Positions 15,566 to 26,805 of a DNA stretch of 34,859 nt are shown here, in pieces. The notes below the pieces were generated by a model. The model was given only the letters and a program-made list of their open reading frames with translations, had not been told where the DNA came from and made no database searches. The position numbers and the translations under genes were made by a program. Each line of letters begins with the position of its first letter. Positions within the stretch are counted from its first letter, which is position 1. This DNA is from Vicinamibacterales bacterium (lineage in GTDB: Bacteria; Acidobacteriota; Vicinamibacteria; Vicinamibacterales; 2-12-FULL-66-21), in NCBI GenBank assembly GCA_036496585.1, contig DASXLB010000079.1, positions 1 to 34,859 on the forward strand, given 5' to 3'.

Positions 15566-17842
15566 ATGGATTTCCTCGACAAGCTCAATCCCGAACAACG
15601 CCAAGCGGTGCTCCACACGGAAGGGCCGCTGCTGATCCTCGCCGGCGCGGGATCGGGAAAGACGCGGGTCATCACGTTTCGCATCACCTACCTCATCGGC
15701 AACGGCCACGCGCGGCCGGACGAGGTGCTGGCGGTGACCTTCACCAACAAGGCCGCCGGCGAGATGCGCGCGCGCGTCGAGGGACTGCTCGGCGCCGATG
15801 CCAACGGCGTCTGGCTGTCGACGTTCCATTCGCTCTGCGCGCGGTTGCTGAGGCGCGAGGCGCCGCACATCGGGCTGTCGCGCGATTTCGTCATCTACGA
15901 CTCCTCCGATCAGATCGCTGTCGTCAAGCAGGCCTCCAAAGAGCTCGGCATCGACGACAAGCTGGTGCCGCCGCGAATAGCGCTGGCGCGGATCAGCCAG
16001 GCCAAGAACCGCATGGAGGGGCCCGACTCGTTGCGCGGCGCGTGGAACCTGCGCGACGAGCAAATCGCGAAGATCTACGAGAAGTACATCGCGGCCCTGC
16101 GCGAGTCGAGCGCGCTCGACTTCGACGATCTGCTGCTCAAGACCGTCGAGCTCTTCGAAACCTCCACGCCGGTCCGCGAGCGCTACGCGAACAAGTTCAA
16201 GTACGTGATGGTCGACGAGTACCAGGACACCAACCGTCCGCAGTACCTGCTGATCAAGCGACTCGCCGGGATCCATCGCAATCTCGCCGTCGTCGGTGAT
16301 CCGGATCAGTCGATCTACAAGTGGCGCGGCGCCGATCTCAAGAACATCCTCGATTTCGAGACCGACTTTGGCGACGCCGCCATCGTCCGGCTCGAGCAGA
16401 ATTACCGCTCGACTCAGGTGATCCTCGACGCGGCGACCGCCGTCATCCAGCAGAACCGCAACCGCAAGGACAAGCGCCTGTGGACCGACCGCAAGGGCGG
16501 CCACAAGATCGTCTACTACCGCGGCGGCGACGAGCTCGAGGAAGCCGATTTCATCGTCAAGTCGATCAAGCAGGCGCGCGCCGAAGACGCCGCCACGATG
16601 ATGGCGGTGCTCTACCGCACCAACGCCCAGTCGCGCGCCATCGAGGATCAACTGATGCGGGAGTCGATCCCGTACAAGATCATCGGCGGCGTCCGCTTCT
16701 ACGAGCGCAAGGAGATCAAGGACGCGCTCGCCTATCTCAAGCTGATCATCAACCCGCACGACGACGTCAGTCTTCGCCGGGTGATCAACGTCCCGTCGCG
16801 CGGCATCGGCAAAGGCGTGATGGACTCGCTGAGCGGCATCGATCTCGACAGGATTGCCGCCGACGCGCCGCCACTCCTCGCCGCCGGCCTTGCCGAGGTC
16901 AGCTCGGCGCGATCGCTCTGGGCGCGGCTCGTCCACGCGGTCGACGAGGGCCGGCTGGGCAACCGCGCGACGACTTCACTGCGCGCGTTCCGCGACATGA
17001 TCGCGGGCCTGGCGCGCGACGCGCGGACCGATACCGTGTCGATCGCCATCGGCAGGATGCTCGACCGCTCCGGCTACCTGCAGGACCTTCGCGACGAGAA
17101 CACCGAAGAAGCCAACGAGCGGACCGAGAACCTGATGGAGCTCGTGTCGGCGGCCCGCGACTACGAATCGCGCGACGCCGAGGCCTCGCTCGGCGGCTTC
17201 GTCGATCGGCTCTCGCTGCTGTCGGAGGTCGACGAGGAGTCGGGCACGAAGAACGCGCGCGTCTGGCTGATGTCGATGCACGCGGCGAAGGGCCTCGAGT
17301 TCCCGGTCGTGTTCATCGCCGGCATGGAGGACGGTCTCTTTCCGCACTCGCGGTCAACCGAGGACGAGGCCGAGCTCGAGGAGGAGCGGCGGCTGTTCTA
17401 CGTCGGCATGACCCGCGCTGAGCGGCGCCTGTTCCTGACCGGCGCGGCGCGCCGGCGGGTGTTCGGCGAGTATCAGTCGACCGAGCCGTCGCGCTTCATC
17501 GACGAAGTGCCGTCGGAGCTGGTCGAGCGGATCACTCCAGCCTACGCGTCGCAGTACCAGTCGACCTTCGCCCACGCGCACTACGAGTTCCGCACCAACC
17601 CCTACGGCCGCGGCGGACGCCCTGGCCGCGTCAAGGAAGACTCGCCCAAATACTCATACGAAGACGAAGACCAGTCCGCTTCGGGCGTGCGCGTCGGCAT
17701 GCGCGTCAAGCACGCGCAATTCGGCGTCGGCGTCGTCCTCGCGGTCGAAGAGCACACCGACGATTACAAGATCACCGTGCGGTTCAATTCGGTGGGGCAG
17801 AAAAAACTGCTGGCGCGTTTTGCCAAGCTCGAACCGGCTTGA
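15566..17842 (+). CDS. pcrA: ATP-dependent DNA helicase, PcrA/UvrD type
   Basis: This superfamily 1A 3'-5' helicase acts in nucleotide excision repair, replication restart and removal of protein blocks. About 758 residues from ATG 15566. Motif I is ILAGAGSGKTR (near 25-35) and motif Ia is VTFTNKAAGEM. Motif II is MVDEYQDTNRPQY, motif III VVGDPDQSIYKWRGA, motif IV LEQNYRST, motif V MHAAKGLEFPVVF, and motif VI EERRLFYVGMTRAER. The C-terminus (GVRVGMRVKHAQFGVGVVLAVEE ... KKLLARFAKLEP) is the tudor-like RNA-polymerase-interaction module of PcrA/UvrD. A GTG at 15554, in frame, is an alternative start. The stop codon lies one base from that of convergent gyrA. Confidence 0.95.
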   Translation: MDFLDKLNPEQRQAVLHTEGPLLILAGAGSGKTRVITFRITYLIGNGHARPDEVLAVTFTNKAAGEMRARVEGLLGADANGVWLSTFHSLCARLLRREAPHIGLSRDFVIYDSSDQIAVVKQASKELGIDDKLVPPRIALARISQAKNRMEGPDSLRGAWNLRDEQIAKIYEKYIAALRESSALDFDDLLLKTVELFETSTPVRERYANKFKYVMVDEYQDTNRPQYLLIKRLAGIHRNLAVVGDPDQSIYKWRGADLKNILDFETDFGDAAIVRLEQNYRSTQVILDAATAVIQQNRNRKDKRLWTDRKGGHKIVYYRGGDELEEADFIVKSIKQARAEDAATMMAVLYRTNAQSRAIEDQLMRESIPYKIIGGVRFYERKEIKDALAYLKLIINPHDDVSLRRVINVPSRGIGKGVMDSLSGIDLDRIAADAPPLLAAGLAEVSSARSLWARLVHAVDEGRLGNRATTSLRAFRDMIAGLARDARTDTVSIAIGRMLDRSGYLQDLRDENTEEANERTENLMELVSAARDYESRDAEASLGGFVDRLSLLSEVDEESGTKNARVWLMSMHAAKGLEFPVVFIAGMEDGLFPHSRSTEDEAELEEERRLFYVGMTRAERRLFLTGAARRRVFGEYQSTEPSRFIDEVPSELVERITPAYASQYQSTFAHAHYEFRTNPYGRGGRPGRVKEDSPKYSYEDEDQSASGVRVGMRVKHAQFGVGVVLAVEEHTDDYKITVRFNSVGQKKLLARFAKLEPA

Positions 17843-17843
17843 A

Positions 17844-20321
17844 TCAGGCGGGAAGGACGCCTTCTTCCTCGTCCCGCTCCGGCATCTTCGCCACTGAGAC
17901 GACGGCGTCCCCGTCTTCCATCTCGATCAGCCGGACGCCCTGGGTCGCGCGGCCGATGGACCTGATGCCGCCGGCCTTCATGCGCAGGACCATCCCCTGC
18001 TGCGAGATGACCATCACCTCGTCGTCGTCGTGGACGTAGGCGATGCCGGCGACCTTGCCGTTCCTGTCGGAGGTCTGGATGTTGATGATGCCGACCCCGC
18101 CGCGTGACTGCAGGCGGTACTCCTCGAGCTCGGTCCGTTTGCCGTAGCCGTTCTGCGCGACCGTGAGCATCGTCCCGCCCTCGCGGACGACCTCCATCGC
18201 CACGACCTCGTCGTCGTCGCGCAGCGTGATGCCGCGGACGCCGTAGGCGGTGCGGCCCATCGAGCGGACGTCTTCCTCGTTGAAGCGGATGGCCATGCCA
18301 TCACGCGAACCGATGAAGATCTGTTCCTTGCCGTCCGACAGCTCGACGGCGATGACCGCGTCGCCAGCCTCGATGCCCATCGCGATGATGCCGCTCGGGC
18401 GCGGGTTGCTGAAGGCGGAGAGATCGGTCTTCTTGACCGTGCCCTTCCGCGTCCCCATGACCACGAACTGCTGCTCGTCCTGCTCGGGGAACTCGCGCAC
18501 GGCGAGCAGCGCGGCGATCTTCTCGTCCGGCGATTCGAACTGCACCAGGTTGATGATCGCCTTGCCCTTGCCGCCCGGACCGACGTCCGGCACCTCGTGG
18601 ACCTTGAGCCAGTAGGCGCGGCCGAGGTCCGTGAAAATCATGATGTAGGAGTGCGTCGAGGCAACGAAGAGGTGGCTGACGTAGTCCTCTTCGCGCGTCC
18701 GCATGCCGATACGGCCCTTGCCGCCGCGGTGCTGCGCGCGATAGGTCGTGAGCGGCGTGCGCTTGATATAGCCGGTGTTGGTGACGGTGATCGCCATGTC
18801 TTCGTCGGCAATCAGGTCTTCAATCCGCAGCTCGCCGCTCTCGTCGATGATCTCGGTCCGGCGATCGTCGCCGAACTTCTCGCGCACCGCCTTCAGCTCG
18901 TTGACGACCAGCTGGATGAGCAGCTCCTCGCTCGACAGAATCCCGCGCAGCCGCTCGATCGTCTTCATCAGCTCGACCAGCTCGTCGAGAATCTTCTGAC
19001 GCTCGAGGCCGGTCAGGCGCTGCAGCTGCATGTCGAGGATCGCCTGCGCCTGCAACAGCGAGAGGCTGAAGCTGGTCTGCAGTCCTTCGCGCGCCTCGGC
19101 CGGGCTCTTCGATCCACGGATCAACCGGATCACTTCGTCGAGGTGATCGAGCGCGATCTTGAGGCCCTCGAGGATGTGGGCGCGGGCCTCGGCGCGGCGC
19201 AGTTCGAATTCGGTGCGCCGCCGCACCACTTCGCGGCGGAACTCGATGAAATGCTCGACGATCTCGAGCAGCGGCATCACCTTCGGCCGGTTGCCCGCGA
19301 TCGCCAGCATGATGATGCCGAACGTCGTCTGCAGCTGCGTGTGCTTGTAGAGATTGTTGAGCACGACCTCCGGCACTTCGCCGCGCTTCAGCTCGATAAC
19401 GATGCGCATGCCGTCGCGATCGGATTCGTCGCGCAGGTCGGAGATGCCTTCGATCGTCTTTTCGCGGTAGAGCTCGGCAATGTTCTCGATCAGCCGCTTC
19501 TTGTTGACCTGATACGGAATCTCGTCGACCACCAGCGAGGTGCGATCCCCCTTCTTGGACTCTTCCGTCCTGACGCGGGCGCGGACGGTGACGGCGCCGC
19601 GGCCGGTGGTGTAGGCCTGGAAGATACCAGTCCGGCCGACGATGAATCCGCCGGTCGGGAAATCGGGGCCGGGCACGGCGCGCAGCACCGCCTTCAGGCG
19701 CTCCTGCTTCGGCTGGGCGCGCTGCTCGATGACGGCGAGGACGCCGTCGATCACCTCGCGCATGTTGTGCGGCGGAATGTTCGTCGCCATGCCGACGGCG
19801 ATGCCCGCCGAGCCGTTGACCAGCAGGTTCGGGAACGTCGTCGGGAGAACGGTCGGTTCTTCGGTCGTCTCGTCGTAGTTGGGGACGAAGTCGACGGTCT
19901 CCTTGTCGAGATCCGTCATCATCGCTTCGGCGAGCGACTCGGGGCGCGCCTCGGTGTAGCGCATCGCCGCCGGCGGATCGCCGTCGATCGACCCGAAGTT
20001 CCCCTGGCCGTCGACCAGGGGATAGCGCATGTTGAATTCCTGCGCGAGCCGGACGAGCGTGTCGTAGATCGAGGCGTCGCCGTGGGGATGGAAGTTGCCC
20101 ATCACCTCGCCGACGATCTTGGCGCACTTGCGGTAGGCACGGTTGCTCGCCAGGCCCATCGTCCGCATGCCGTAGAGCACGCGGCGATGCGCCGGCTTCA
20201 ACCCGTCACGCGCGTCGGGCAGCGCTCGGCCGATGATTACGCTCATCGCGTAATCCATGTACGAGCGCTTCATCTCGTCCTCGATGTTGACCGGGACTTT
20301 CGAAGCTGCGATGTCTGTCAT
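17844..20321 (-). CDS. gyrA: DNA gyrase subunit A
   Basis: GyrA breaks and rejoins DNA in the GyrA2B2 complex that introduces negative supercoils. 825 residues. The catalytic tyrosine is Tyr122 in AAMRYTEAR. The quinolone region reads [11 protein letters not shown], so position 83 (Escherichia numbering, which matches exactly here) is Ala, 84 is Ser and 87 is Asp. The coiled-coil gate contains LQMQ-like helices ([17 protein letters not shown]). The C-terminal six-bladed beta-pinwheel begins after about residue 510, with the GyrA box as QHRGGKG (530-536), needed for DNA wrapping. It starts three bases after the gyrB stop, so gyrBA is an operon. Confidence 0.98.
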   Translation of the reverse strand: MTDIAASKVPVNIEDEMKRSYMDYAMSVIIGRALPDARDGLKPAHRRVLYGMRTMGLASNRAYRKCAKIVGEVMGNFHPHGDASIYDTLVRLAQEFNMRYPLVDGQGNFGSIDGDPPAAMRYTEARPESLAEAMMTDLDKETVDFVPNYDETTEEPTVLPTTFPNLLVNGSAGIAVGMATNIPPHNMREVIDGVLAVIEQRAQPKQERLKAVLRAVPGPDFPTGGFIVGRTGIFQAYTTGRGAVTVRARVRTEESKKGDRTSLVVDEIPYQVNKKRLIENIAELYREKTIEGISDLRDESDRDGMRIVIELKRGEVPEVVLNNLYKHTQLQTTFGIIMLAIAGNRPKVMPLLEIVEHFIEFRREVVRRRTEFELRRAEARAHILEGLKIALDHLDEVIRLIRGSKSPAEAREGLQTSFSLSLLQAQAILDMQLQRLTGLERQKILDELVELMKTIERLRGILSSEELLIQLVVNELKAVREKFGDDRRTEIIDESGELRIEDLIADEDMAITVTNTGYIKRTPLTTYRAQHRGGKGRIGMRTREEDYVSHLFVASTHSYIMIFTDLGRAYWLKVHEVPDVGPGGKGKAIINLVQFESPDEKIAALLAVREFPEQDEQQFVVMGTRKGTVKKTDLSAFSNPRPSGIIAMGIEAGDAVIAVELSDGKEQIFIGSRDGMAIRFNEEDVRSMGRTAYGVRGITLRDDDEVVAMEVVREGGTMLTVAQNGYGKRTELEEYRLQSRGGVGIINIQTSDRNGKVAGIAYVHDDDEVMVISQQGMVLRMKAGGIRSIGRATQGVRLIEMEDGDAVVSVAKMPERDEEEGVLPA

Positions 20322-20324
20322 GAT

Positions 20325-22999
<2,675 letters not shown>

Positions 23000-23024
23000 A
23001 CCCGATCGGGATCACACCGGATCC

Positions 23025-24152
23025 TCAGATTCGCATCGGCATGATGACGTAGGTGTAGTCGTAGCCCTCGGCGCCGGCCGGCCTCAGCACGGCCTGGCTC
23101 ATCTCGTCCTTGAAGTCGAGCGAGACGACGTCGGTCTCGGCCACGCCGAGGAAGTCGAGCACGTACTGCGCGTTGAAGCAGATGGTGACCGGCGCCCCGG
23201 CGTAGTCGACCATCAGCGCTTCCTTGGCCTCGCCGAACTCCGGGCTGCTCGAGGCGATTTCGACCTTCCCCTTGTCGATCTGGAACTTGACGGCGCGCGA
23301 GCGCTCGTTCGAGAGCAGCGCGACCCGCTTCACCGCGCTCGTCAGGCGGTCGCGATCGAACTCGACGCGCTTGTCGTTGTTCTTCGGGATGACCCGTTCG
23401 AACGCGGGAAACTGGCCGTCGATCATCCGCGAGATGAGCAGGCGCTCGCCGACGCCGAAGAAAAGATGGTTCTCGCCGCGCTCGTAGCGAATGTCGCCGT
23501 CGCCACCCTCGGCCAGCAAACGTCCGAGCTCGAGCAGCGTCTTGCGCGGCAGGATGACGCGATTCTCGTCGGACTCCGGCGAGCTCTTCGTCGCCTTGCC
23601 CTTTTCCTTTGAGACGCTGATGTGGGCGAGGCGGTGCCCGTCGGTCGACACGAGGCTCAGCGCATCCGCACCGAGGATGAACAGCGCGCCGTTGAGGAAA
23701 TAGCGCGTGTCTTCGCCGGTGATGGCAAACTGCGTTTTCTCGATCATCCGCCGGAGCGATTCCCGCGGCAGCGTCGCGCTCACCGCGCCGGACGCCTCGG
23801 GCAGCGTCGGAAAATCCTCGCGCGGCAGCGTCTGCATCCGCGAGTCGAAGCGATCGGCGGCGACTTTCACGCCGCCCTTGTCTTCCTCGATGCGCACGTC
23901 GGTCTCGGGAAGCGCTTTGACGATTTCGTAGAGCTTCTTCGCCGGCAGCGTCAGCGAGCCCCCCTTCGCGACCGTCGCGCTGCACCGGCTGCGCAACCCC
24001 ACTTCGAGATCGGTCGCCAGCATCTTCACTTCCTCGCCGTTGGCTTCGAGCAGCACGTTGGCGAGGATCGGAATCGTGTTCTTGCGCTCGACGATCCCCT
24101 GGAAGAGTTGCAGTTCGCGCAGCAGATCGGTCTTGCGGACGACCAATTCCAT
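23025..24152 (-). CDS. dnaN: DNA polymerase III beta subunit (sliding clamp)
   Basis: DnaN is the ring-shaped dimeric clamp that tethers DNA polymerases and other proteins to DNA. From ATG 24152 the product is 375 residues, beginning MELVVRKTDLLRELQLFQGIVERKNTIPILANVLLEA, the usual start of the first clamp domain. DFPTLP and TQFAITGEDTRYFLNGALF mark domain 2, and the protein ends YVIMPMRI, with the conserved M-P-M-R of the peptide-binding pocket. An in-frame TTG at 24167 gives five more residues and is less likely. It lies downstream of dnaA in the same direction, across a 266-base spacer with AT-rich DNA and DnaA boxes. Confidence 0.97.
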   Translation of the reverse strand: MELVVRKTDLLRELQLFQGIVERKNTIPILANVLLEANGEEVKMLATDLEVGLRSRCSATVAKGGSLTLPAKKLYEIVKALPETDVRIEEDKGGVKVAADRFDSRMQTLPREDFPTLPEASGAVSATLPRESLRRMIEKTQFAITGEDTRYFLNGALFILGADALSLVSTDGHRLAHISVSKEKGKATKSSPESDENRVILPRKTLLELGRLLAEGGDGDIRYERGENHLFFGVGERLLISRMIDGQFPAFERVIPKNNDKRVEFDRDRLTSAVKRVALLSNERSRAVKFQIDKGKVEIASSSPEFGEAKEALMVDYAGAPVTICFNAQYVLDFLGVAETDVVSLDFKDEMSQAVLRPAGAEGYDYTYVIMPMRI

Positions 24153-24418
24153 GGTTGTTGATCTCAAGAAACAGGGGAGAGAAATAGTAACAAAAAAGTA
24201 TAACAGATAAGAGGTGCTGTTGGAAACCGTTTTAACGACGTTTAATCCTTGCAGATCTGCAACTTAGGTTGTGGAACGATCGTTGAGGCGGCGGTGGGTT
24301 TTTCCGCCAGGATCTGTGGGCAAAATCGACCTCAGGTTGGCCCGTCTTTCCGTCCACAGCCCGTGACCGGCACGGGGTGTGGAAAACCCGCGGGGGCGTC
24401 GGGATCGTCTTCGCAAAC
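24153..24418. other. dnaA-dnaN spacer: candidate DNA unwinding element and DnaA boxes (oriC part 2)
   Basis: This 266-base gap holds no gene. Its dnaN-proximal part (about 24165-24250) is strikingly AT-rich for this chromosome, with runs such as GAAATAGTAACAAAAAAGT and TTTTAACGACGTTTAA, making it the best candidate for strand opening. DnaA-box-like 9-mers related to TGTGGATAA follow: TGTGGAACG (24270-24278), TGTGGGCAA (24315-24323), the complement CCGTCCACA (24350-24358) and TGTGGAAAA (24378-24386, eight of nine). One more, TGTTGATAA (24442-24450, eight of nine), lies inside the end of dnaA. The layout resembles the downstream half of bipartite origins such as that of Bacillus subtilis. Confidence 0.7.
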
Positions 24419-25756
24419 CTACCTGAACGAATCCAGCAGCGTGTTGATAACTGTGTTGAAATCCCCGTCTTTCTGCCGAAGCACGTCGACCTTCTTGATT
24501 GAGTGGATCACGGTCGAGTGGTGCTTTCCGCCAAAGCTCTTGCCGATCTCGGGCAGCGACGCGTTCGTCAGGTTCTTGCACAGATACATCGCGACCTGGC
24601 GCGGCATCGCGACCGACTTCGAGTTGTTTTTCGACTTCAGCTCGGACACCTTCAGCGAGTAGTGGTCGGCGACCGCCTTCTGGACGCTTTCGATCGTGAC
24701 GGCGCGTTCGTCGTTCTGCAGCACGTTTCGCAGGACGTCCTGCGCGAGCGCCAGCGTGATCTCGGTGCGGGTGAGCGAGGCATACGCAATGAGCCGGATC
24801 AGCGACCCTTCGAGCTCGCGGATGTTCGACTTGATCTTGCCGGCGATGTAGATCGCGACGTTGTTGGGGAGCGTGATCCCCTCGGTCTCCGCTTTGCGCT
24901 TGAGAATCGCCGACTTCGTCTCGAGGTCCGGCGACTGGATGTCGGCGATCAGCCCCCACTCGAAACGCGAGCGCAGCCGCTCTTCCAGCTGCGGAATCTC
25001 ATGGGGAGGACAGTCCGAGCTGATGACGATCTGCTTCTGCGAGTCGTAGAGCGCGTTGAAGGTATGGAAGAACTCGGTCTGCGTCCCCTCCTTCCCCGCC
25101 AGGAACTGCACGTCGTCGACGAGCAGCACGTCCACGCTGCGGTAGCGTTCGCGAAAGTCGAGGATCCGGTCGTAGCGCACCGCGTTGATCATCTCGTTCA
25201 TGAAGCGCTCCGACGAGATGTAGGTGAGCTTGAGAGTGGTCAGGTGCGTCGCGACGTAGTGCCCGATCGCGTGCATCAGGTGAGTCTTGCCGAGACCCAC
25301 GCCGCCGTAGATGAACAGCGGGTTGTAGGAGCGCGACGGCGCTTCAGCGACCGCGCGGCACGCCGCATGCGCGAACTGATTCGACGGTCCAACGATAAAC
25401 GTGTCGAAGGAGTAACGCGGACTCAGCAGGCCGGATTCAGGCTCGGAGACCGGTTCCTCCGGCTCGGTTCGCGGGATCGAAACCGCGGGCGGTTCCGGTG
25501 CGCCCACGGGCGTATCCTCAGTGACGAACGATACGGGAACCCCCGACCGCTCCACTTCGGCGAGCGCTTCCTCGATCACGGCGGCGTAGTGCTTGGTGAG
25601 CCAGTCGCGGAACAGCGCGTTCGGGACCCGTACGCGGATCGTGCCCTGCCGATCACTGACGAACGTCGTTGGCTTGAACCAGGTATAGAAACTGTGCCGG
25701 TTGACTTTGGTTTCGACGCGGGCCAGCACCTGGTCCCAGATGTTGTTGCCACTCAT
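24419..25756 (-). CDS. dnaA: Chromosomal replication initiator protein
   Basis: DnaA binds DnaA boxes, oligomerises with ATP and opens oriC. 445 residues. Domain I (about 1-70) starts [30 protein letters not shown] short Pro/Glu/Ser-rich domain II follows (about 80-110). The AAA+ domain III has Walker A GGVGLGKT (151-158) and Walker B LLVDDVQF (211-218). Domain IV carries the DNA-binding helix-turn-helix; the signature reads [12 protein letters not shown] (409-420), where the usual motif is G-R-D-H-(T/S)-T-V, so the conserved Asp is His412. DnaA boxes flank the gene on both sides, allowing autoregulation. It is divergent from rpmH. Confidence 0.98.
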   Translation of the reverse strand: MSGNNIWDQVLARVETKVNRHSFYTWFKPTTFVSDRQGTIRVRVPNALFRDWLTKHYAAVIEEALAEVERSGVPVSFVTEDTPVGAPEPPAVSIPRTEPEEPVSEPESGLLSPRYSFDTFIVGPSNQFAHAACRAVAEAPSRSYNPLFIYGGVGLGKTHLMHAIGHYVATHLTTLKLTYISSERFMNEMINAVRYDRILDFRERYRSVDVLLVDDVQFLAGKEGTQTEFFHTFNALYDSQKQIVISSDCPPHEIPQLEERLRSRFEWGLIADIQSPDLETKSAILKRKAETEGITLPNNVAIYIAGKIKSNIRELEGSLIRLIAYASLTRTEITLALAQDVLRNVLQNDERAVTIESVQKAVADHYSLKVSELKSKNNSKSVAMPRQVAMYLCKNLTNASLPEIGKSFGGKHHSTVIHSIKKVDVLRQKDGDFNTVINTLLDSFR

Positions 25757-25824
25757 AGGTTTCTGGGGACCTTTCGCCTCAAATGCCTGGCTGCCTCCCG
25801 GGGAACCGCGCGCTCCAACTCGCC

Positions 25825-25900
25825 TTTACAGGCTGTTTACGGGCGGTTTACGACTTTCGCCCCCGCGCTTTTCCACATTTTTTTCCACAGCTGTGGAAAA
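25825..25900. other. oriC part 1: phased TTTAC repeats and three DnaA boxes
   Basis: Three DnaA boxes lie in the 292-base dnaA-rpmH gap: TTTTCCACA at 25869-25877 and 25881-25889, and the inverse TGTGGAAAA at 25892-25900, each eight of nine to TTATCCACA. The last two form a perfect 20-bp palindrome (TTTTCCACAG joined to CTGTGGAAAA). On the dnaA side, TTTAC recurs at 25825, 25836 and 25847, exactly 11 bases apart, and two further steps of 11 reach the first DnaA box. This region also contains the dnaA upstream sequence, so initiation and dnaA control are probably linked. Confidence 0.85.
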
Positions 25901-25970
25901 CTTCGGGGGGAGCCCCTACGGTTCGCCGCTGGGACATGGACTCTATACCAGAGAGAACGGGCCCTCGCAA

Positions 25971-26000
25971 TTGACACCCCGGAGGGCGGTTCGCTAGTAT
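25971..26000 (+). promoter_or_regulatory. rpmH promoter
   Basis: TTGACA (25971-25976), an 18-base spacer and TAGTAT (25995-26000) form a strong sigma-70 promoter. Transcription should start near 26007, giving a leader of about 42 bases before the rpmH ATG, with AGAGG at 26033-26037 as a plausible ribosome-binding site. It would drive rpmH and the coupled genes downstream. Confidence 0.8.
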
Positions 26001-26048
26001 CTATCGTTTCTCTGTTTCACCAGAATCGTCGCAGAGGTTTCAGACGCT

Positions 26049-26201
26049 ATGAAGGGCAAACGTACTTTCCAGCCGAACCGCCGGCGCCGCAAGAGGACGC
26101 ACGGCTTCCTGGTTCGCATGTCGACGAAGAATGGGCGCCACGTGCTGAAGCGCCGCCGCGCCAAGGGCCGCAAGCGGCTCGCCGTCACGCACTCCCGCTA
26201 G
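26049..26201 (+). CDS. rpmH: 50S ribosomal protein L34
   Basis: A 50-residue, very basic protein. It begins [20 protein letters not shown] and continues [20 protein letters not shown], then [10 protein letters not shown], the typical bL34 sequence (K-R-T-(F/Y)-Q-P-(N/S), T-H-G-F, R-M-x-T-x-x-G-R-x-V-L-x-x-R-R-x-K-G-R). It lies between oriC and rnpA in the ancestral order. The last base of its TAG stop is the first base of the rnpA GTG start. Confidence 0.98.
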   Translation: MKGKRTFQPNRRRRKRTHGFLVRMSTKNGRHVLKRRRAKGRKRLAVTHSR

Positions 26202-26551
26202 TGTCACCCCAGACCCTGCCCGCGTCCCGGCGGCTGCGCCGCCGGACGGAGTTCCAGCGCGTGTTCGACGCGGGGCGAAGGGTTCACGGACGCTATCTGA
26301 CTGTCCTCTCGGCCGCCGCGCCAGGCACGTCATCGCGTCTGGGTATCGTCGCCAGCCGCCGCATCGGCGGGGCTGTTGTTAGAAATCGAGCCAAGAGATT
26401 GATTCGAGAGGCGTTCCGGGTTTCGGCGCACCCATCTGCCGCCGTGGATCTGGTCGTCATCGCCAAGAGCGGCGCCCACGAGCTGGCTGCCGCCGAGCTG
26501 CAGCGAGATTATCTGTTGGCACTTCGGCGGCTTGGGTTGTCAATTTTATGA
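26201..26551 (+). CDS. rnpA: Ribonuclease P protein component
   Basis: The protein cofactor of RNase P, which matures tRNA 5' ends. 116 residues from GTG 26201, which overlaps the rpmH stop codon by one base (TAGTG). [30 protein letters not shown] is the family's N-terminus (L-x-x-x-x-R-(L/I)-x-x-x-x-(E/D)-F-x-x-V). The RNA-binding signature [15 protein letters not shown] is intact at about residues 65-79. The frame continues upstream through rpmH and antisense to dnaA, but the GTG is the sensible start by coupling and length. Its stop overlaps the yidD ATG (ATGA). Confidence 0.95.
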   Translation: MSPQTLPASRRLRRRTEFQRVFDAGRRVHGRYLTVLSAAAPGTSSRLGIVASRRIGGAVVRNRAKRLIREAFRVSAHPSAAVDLVVIAKSGAHELAAAELQRDYLLALRRLGLSIL

Positions 26552-26805
26552 CAGCTAAATTGCTCGTCGTCGCAATTCGCCTCTACCGGTTGCTGCTGTC
26601 GCCAGTGCTCGGCGGCCACTGCCGGTTCGAGCCGTCGTGCTCAGCCTATGCCCTGGAGGCGATCGAGCGCCACGGGCCCTGGCGAGGCGCCTGGCTCGCC
26701 GCACGCCGCTTGTCGAAGTGCCGCCCGTTCGGCGGATCGGGCTTCGACCCGGTCCCCGATGCCACACCCCGTATACCCCCCGCGCATCTTGCGCCCCGAA
26801 CCTGA
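26548..26805 (+). CDS. yidD: Membrane protein insertion efficiency factor
   Basis: YidD is a small peripheral inner-membrane protein thought to assist insertion by YidC/Sec. 85 residues. An amphipathic N-terminal helix ([18 protein letters not shown]) precedes the conserved [19 protein letters not shown] core with the family's cysteines, then [13 protein letters not shown]. It overlaps rnpA by 4 bases (ATGA), and its stop overlaps the yidC start by one base (TGATG). Confidence 0.96.
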   Translation: MTAKLLVVAIRLYRLLLSPVLGGHCRFEPSCSAYALEAIERHGPWRGAWLAARRLSKCRPFGGSGFDPVPDATPRIPPAHLAPRT

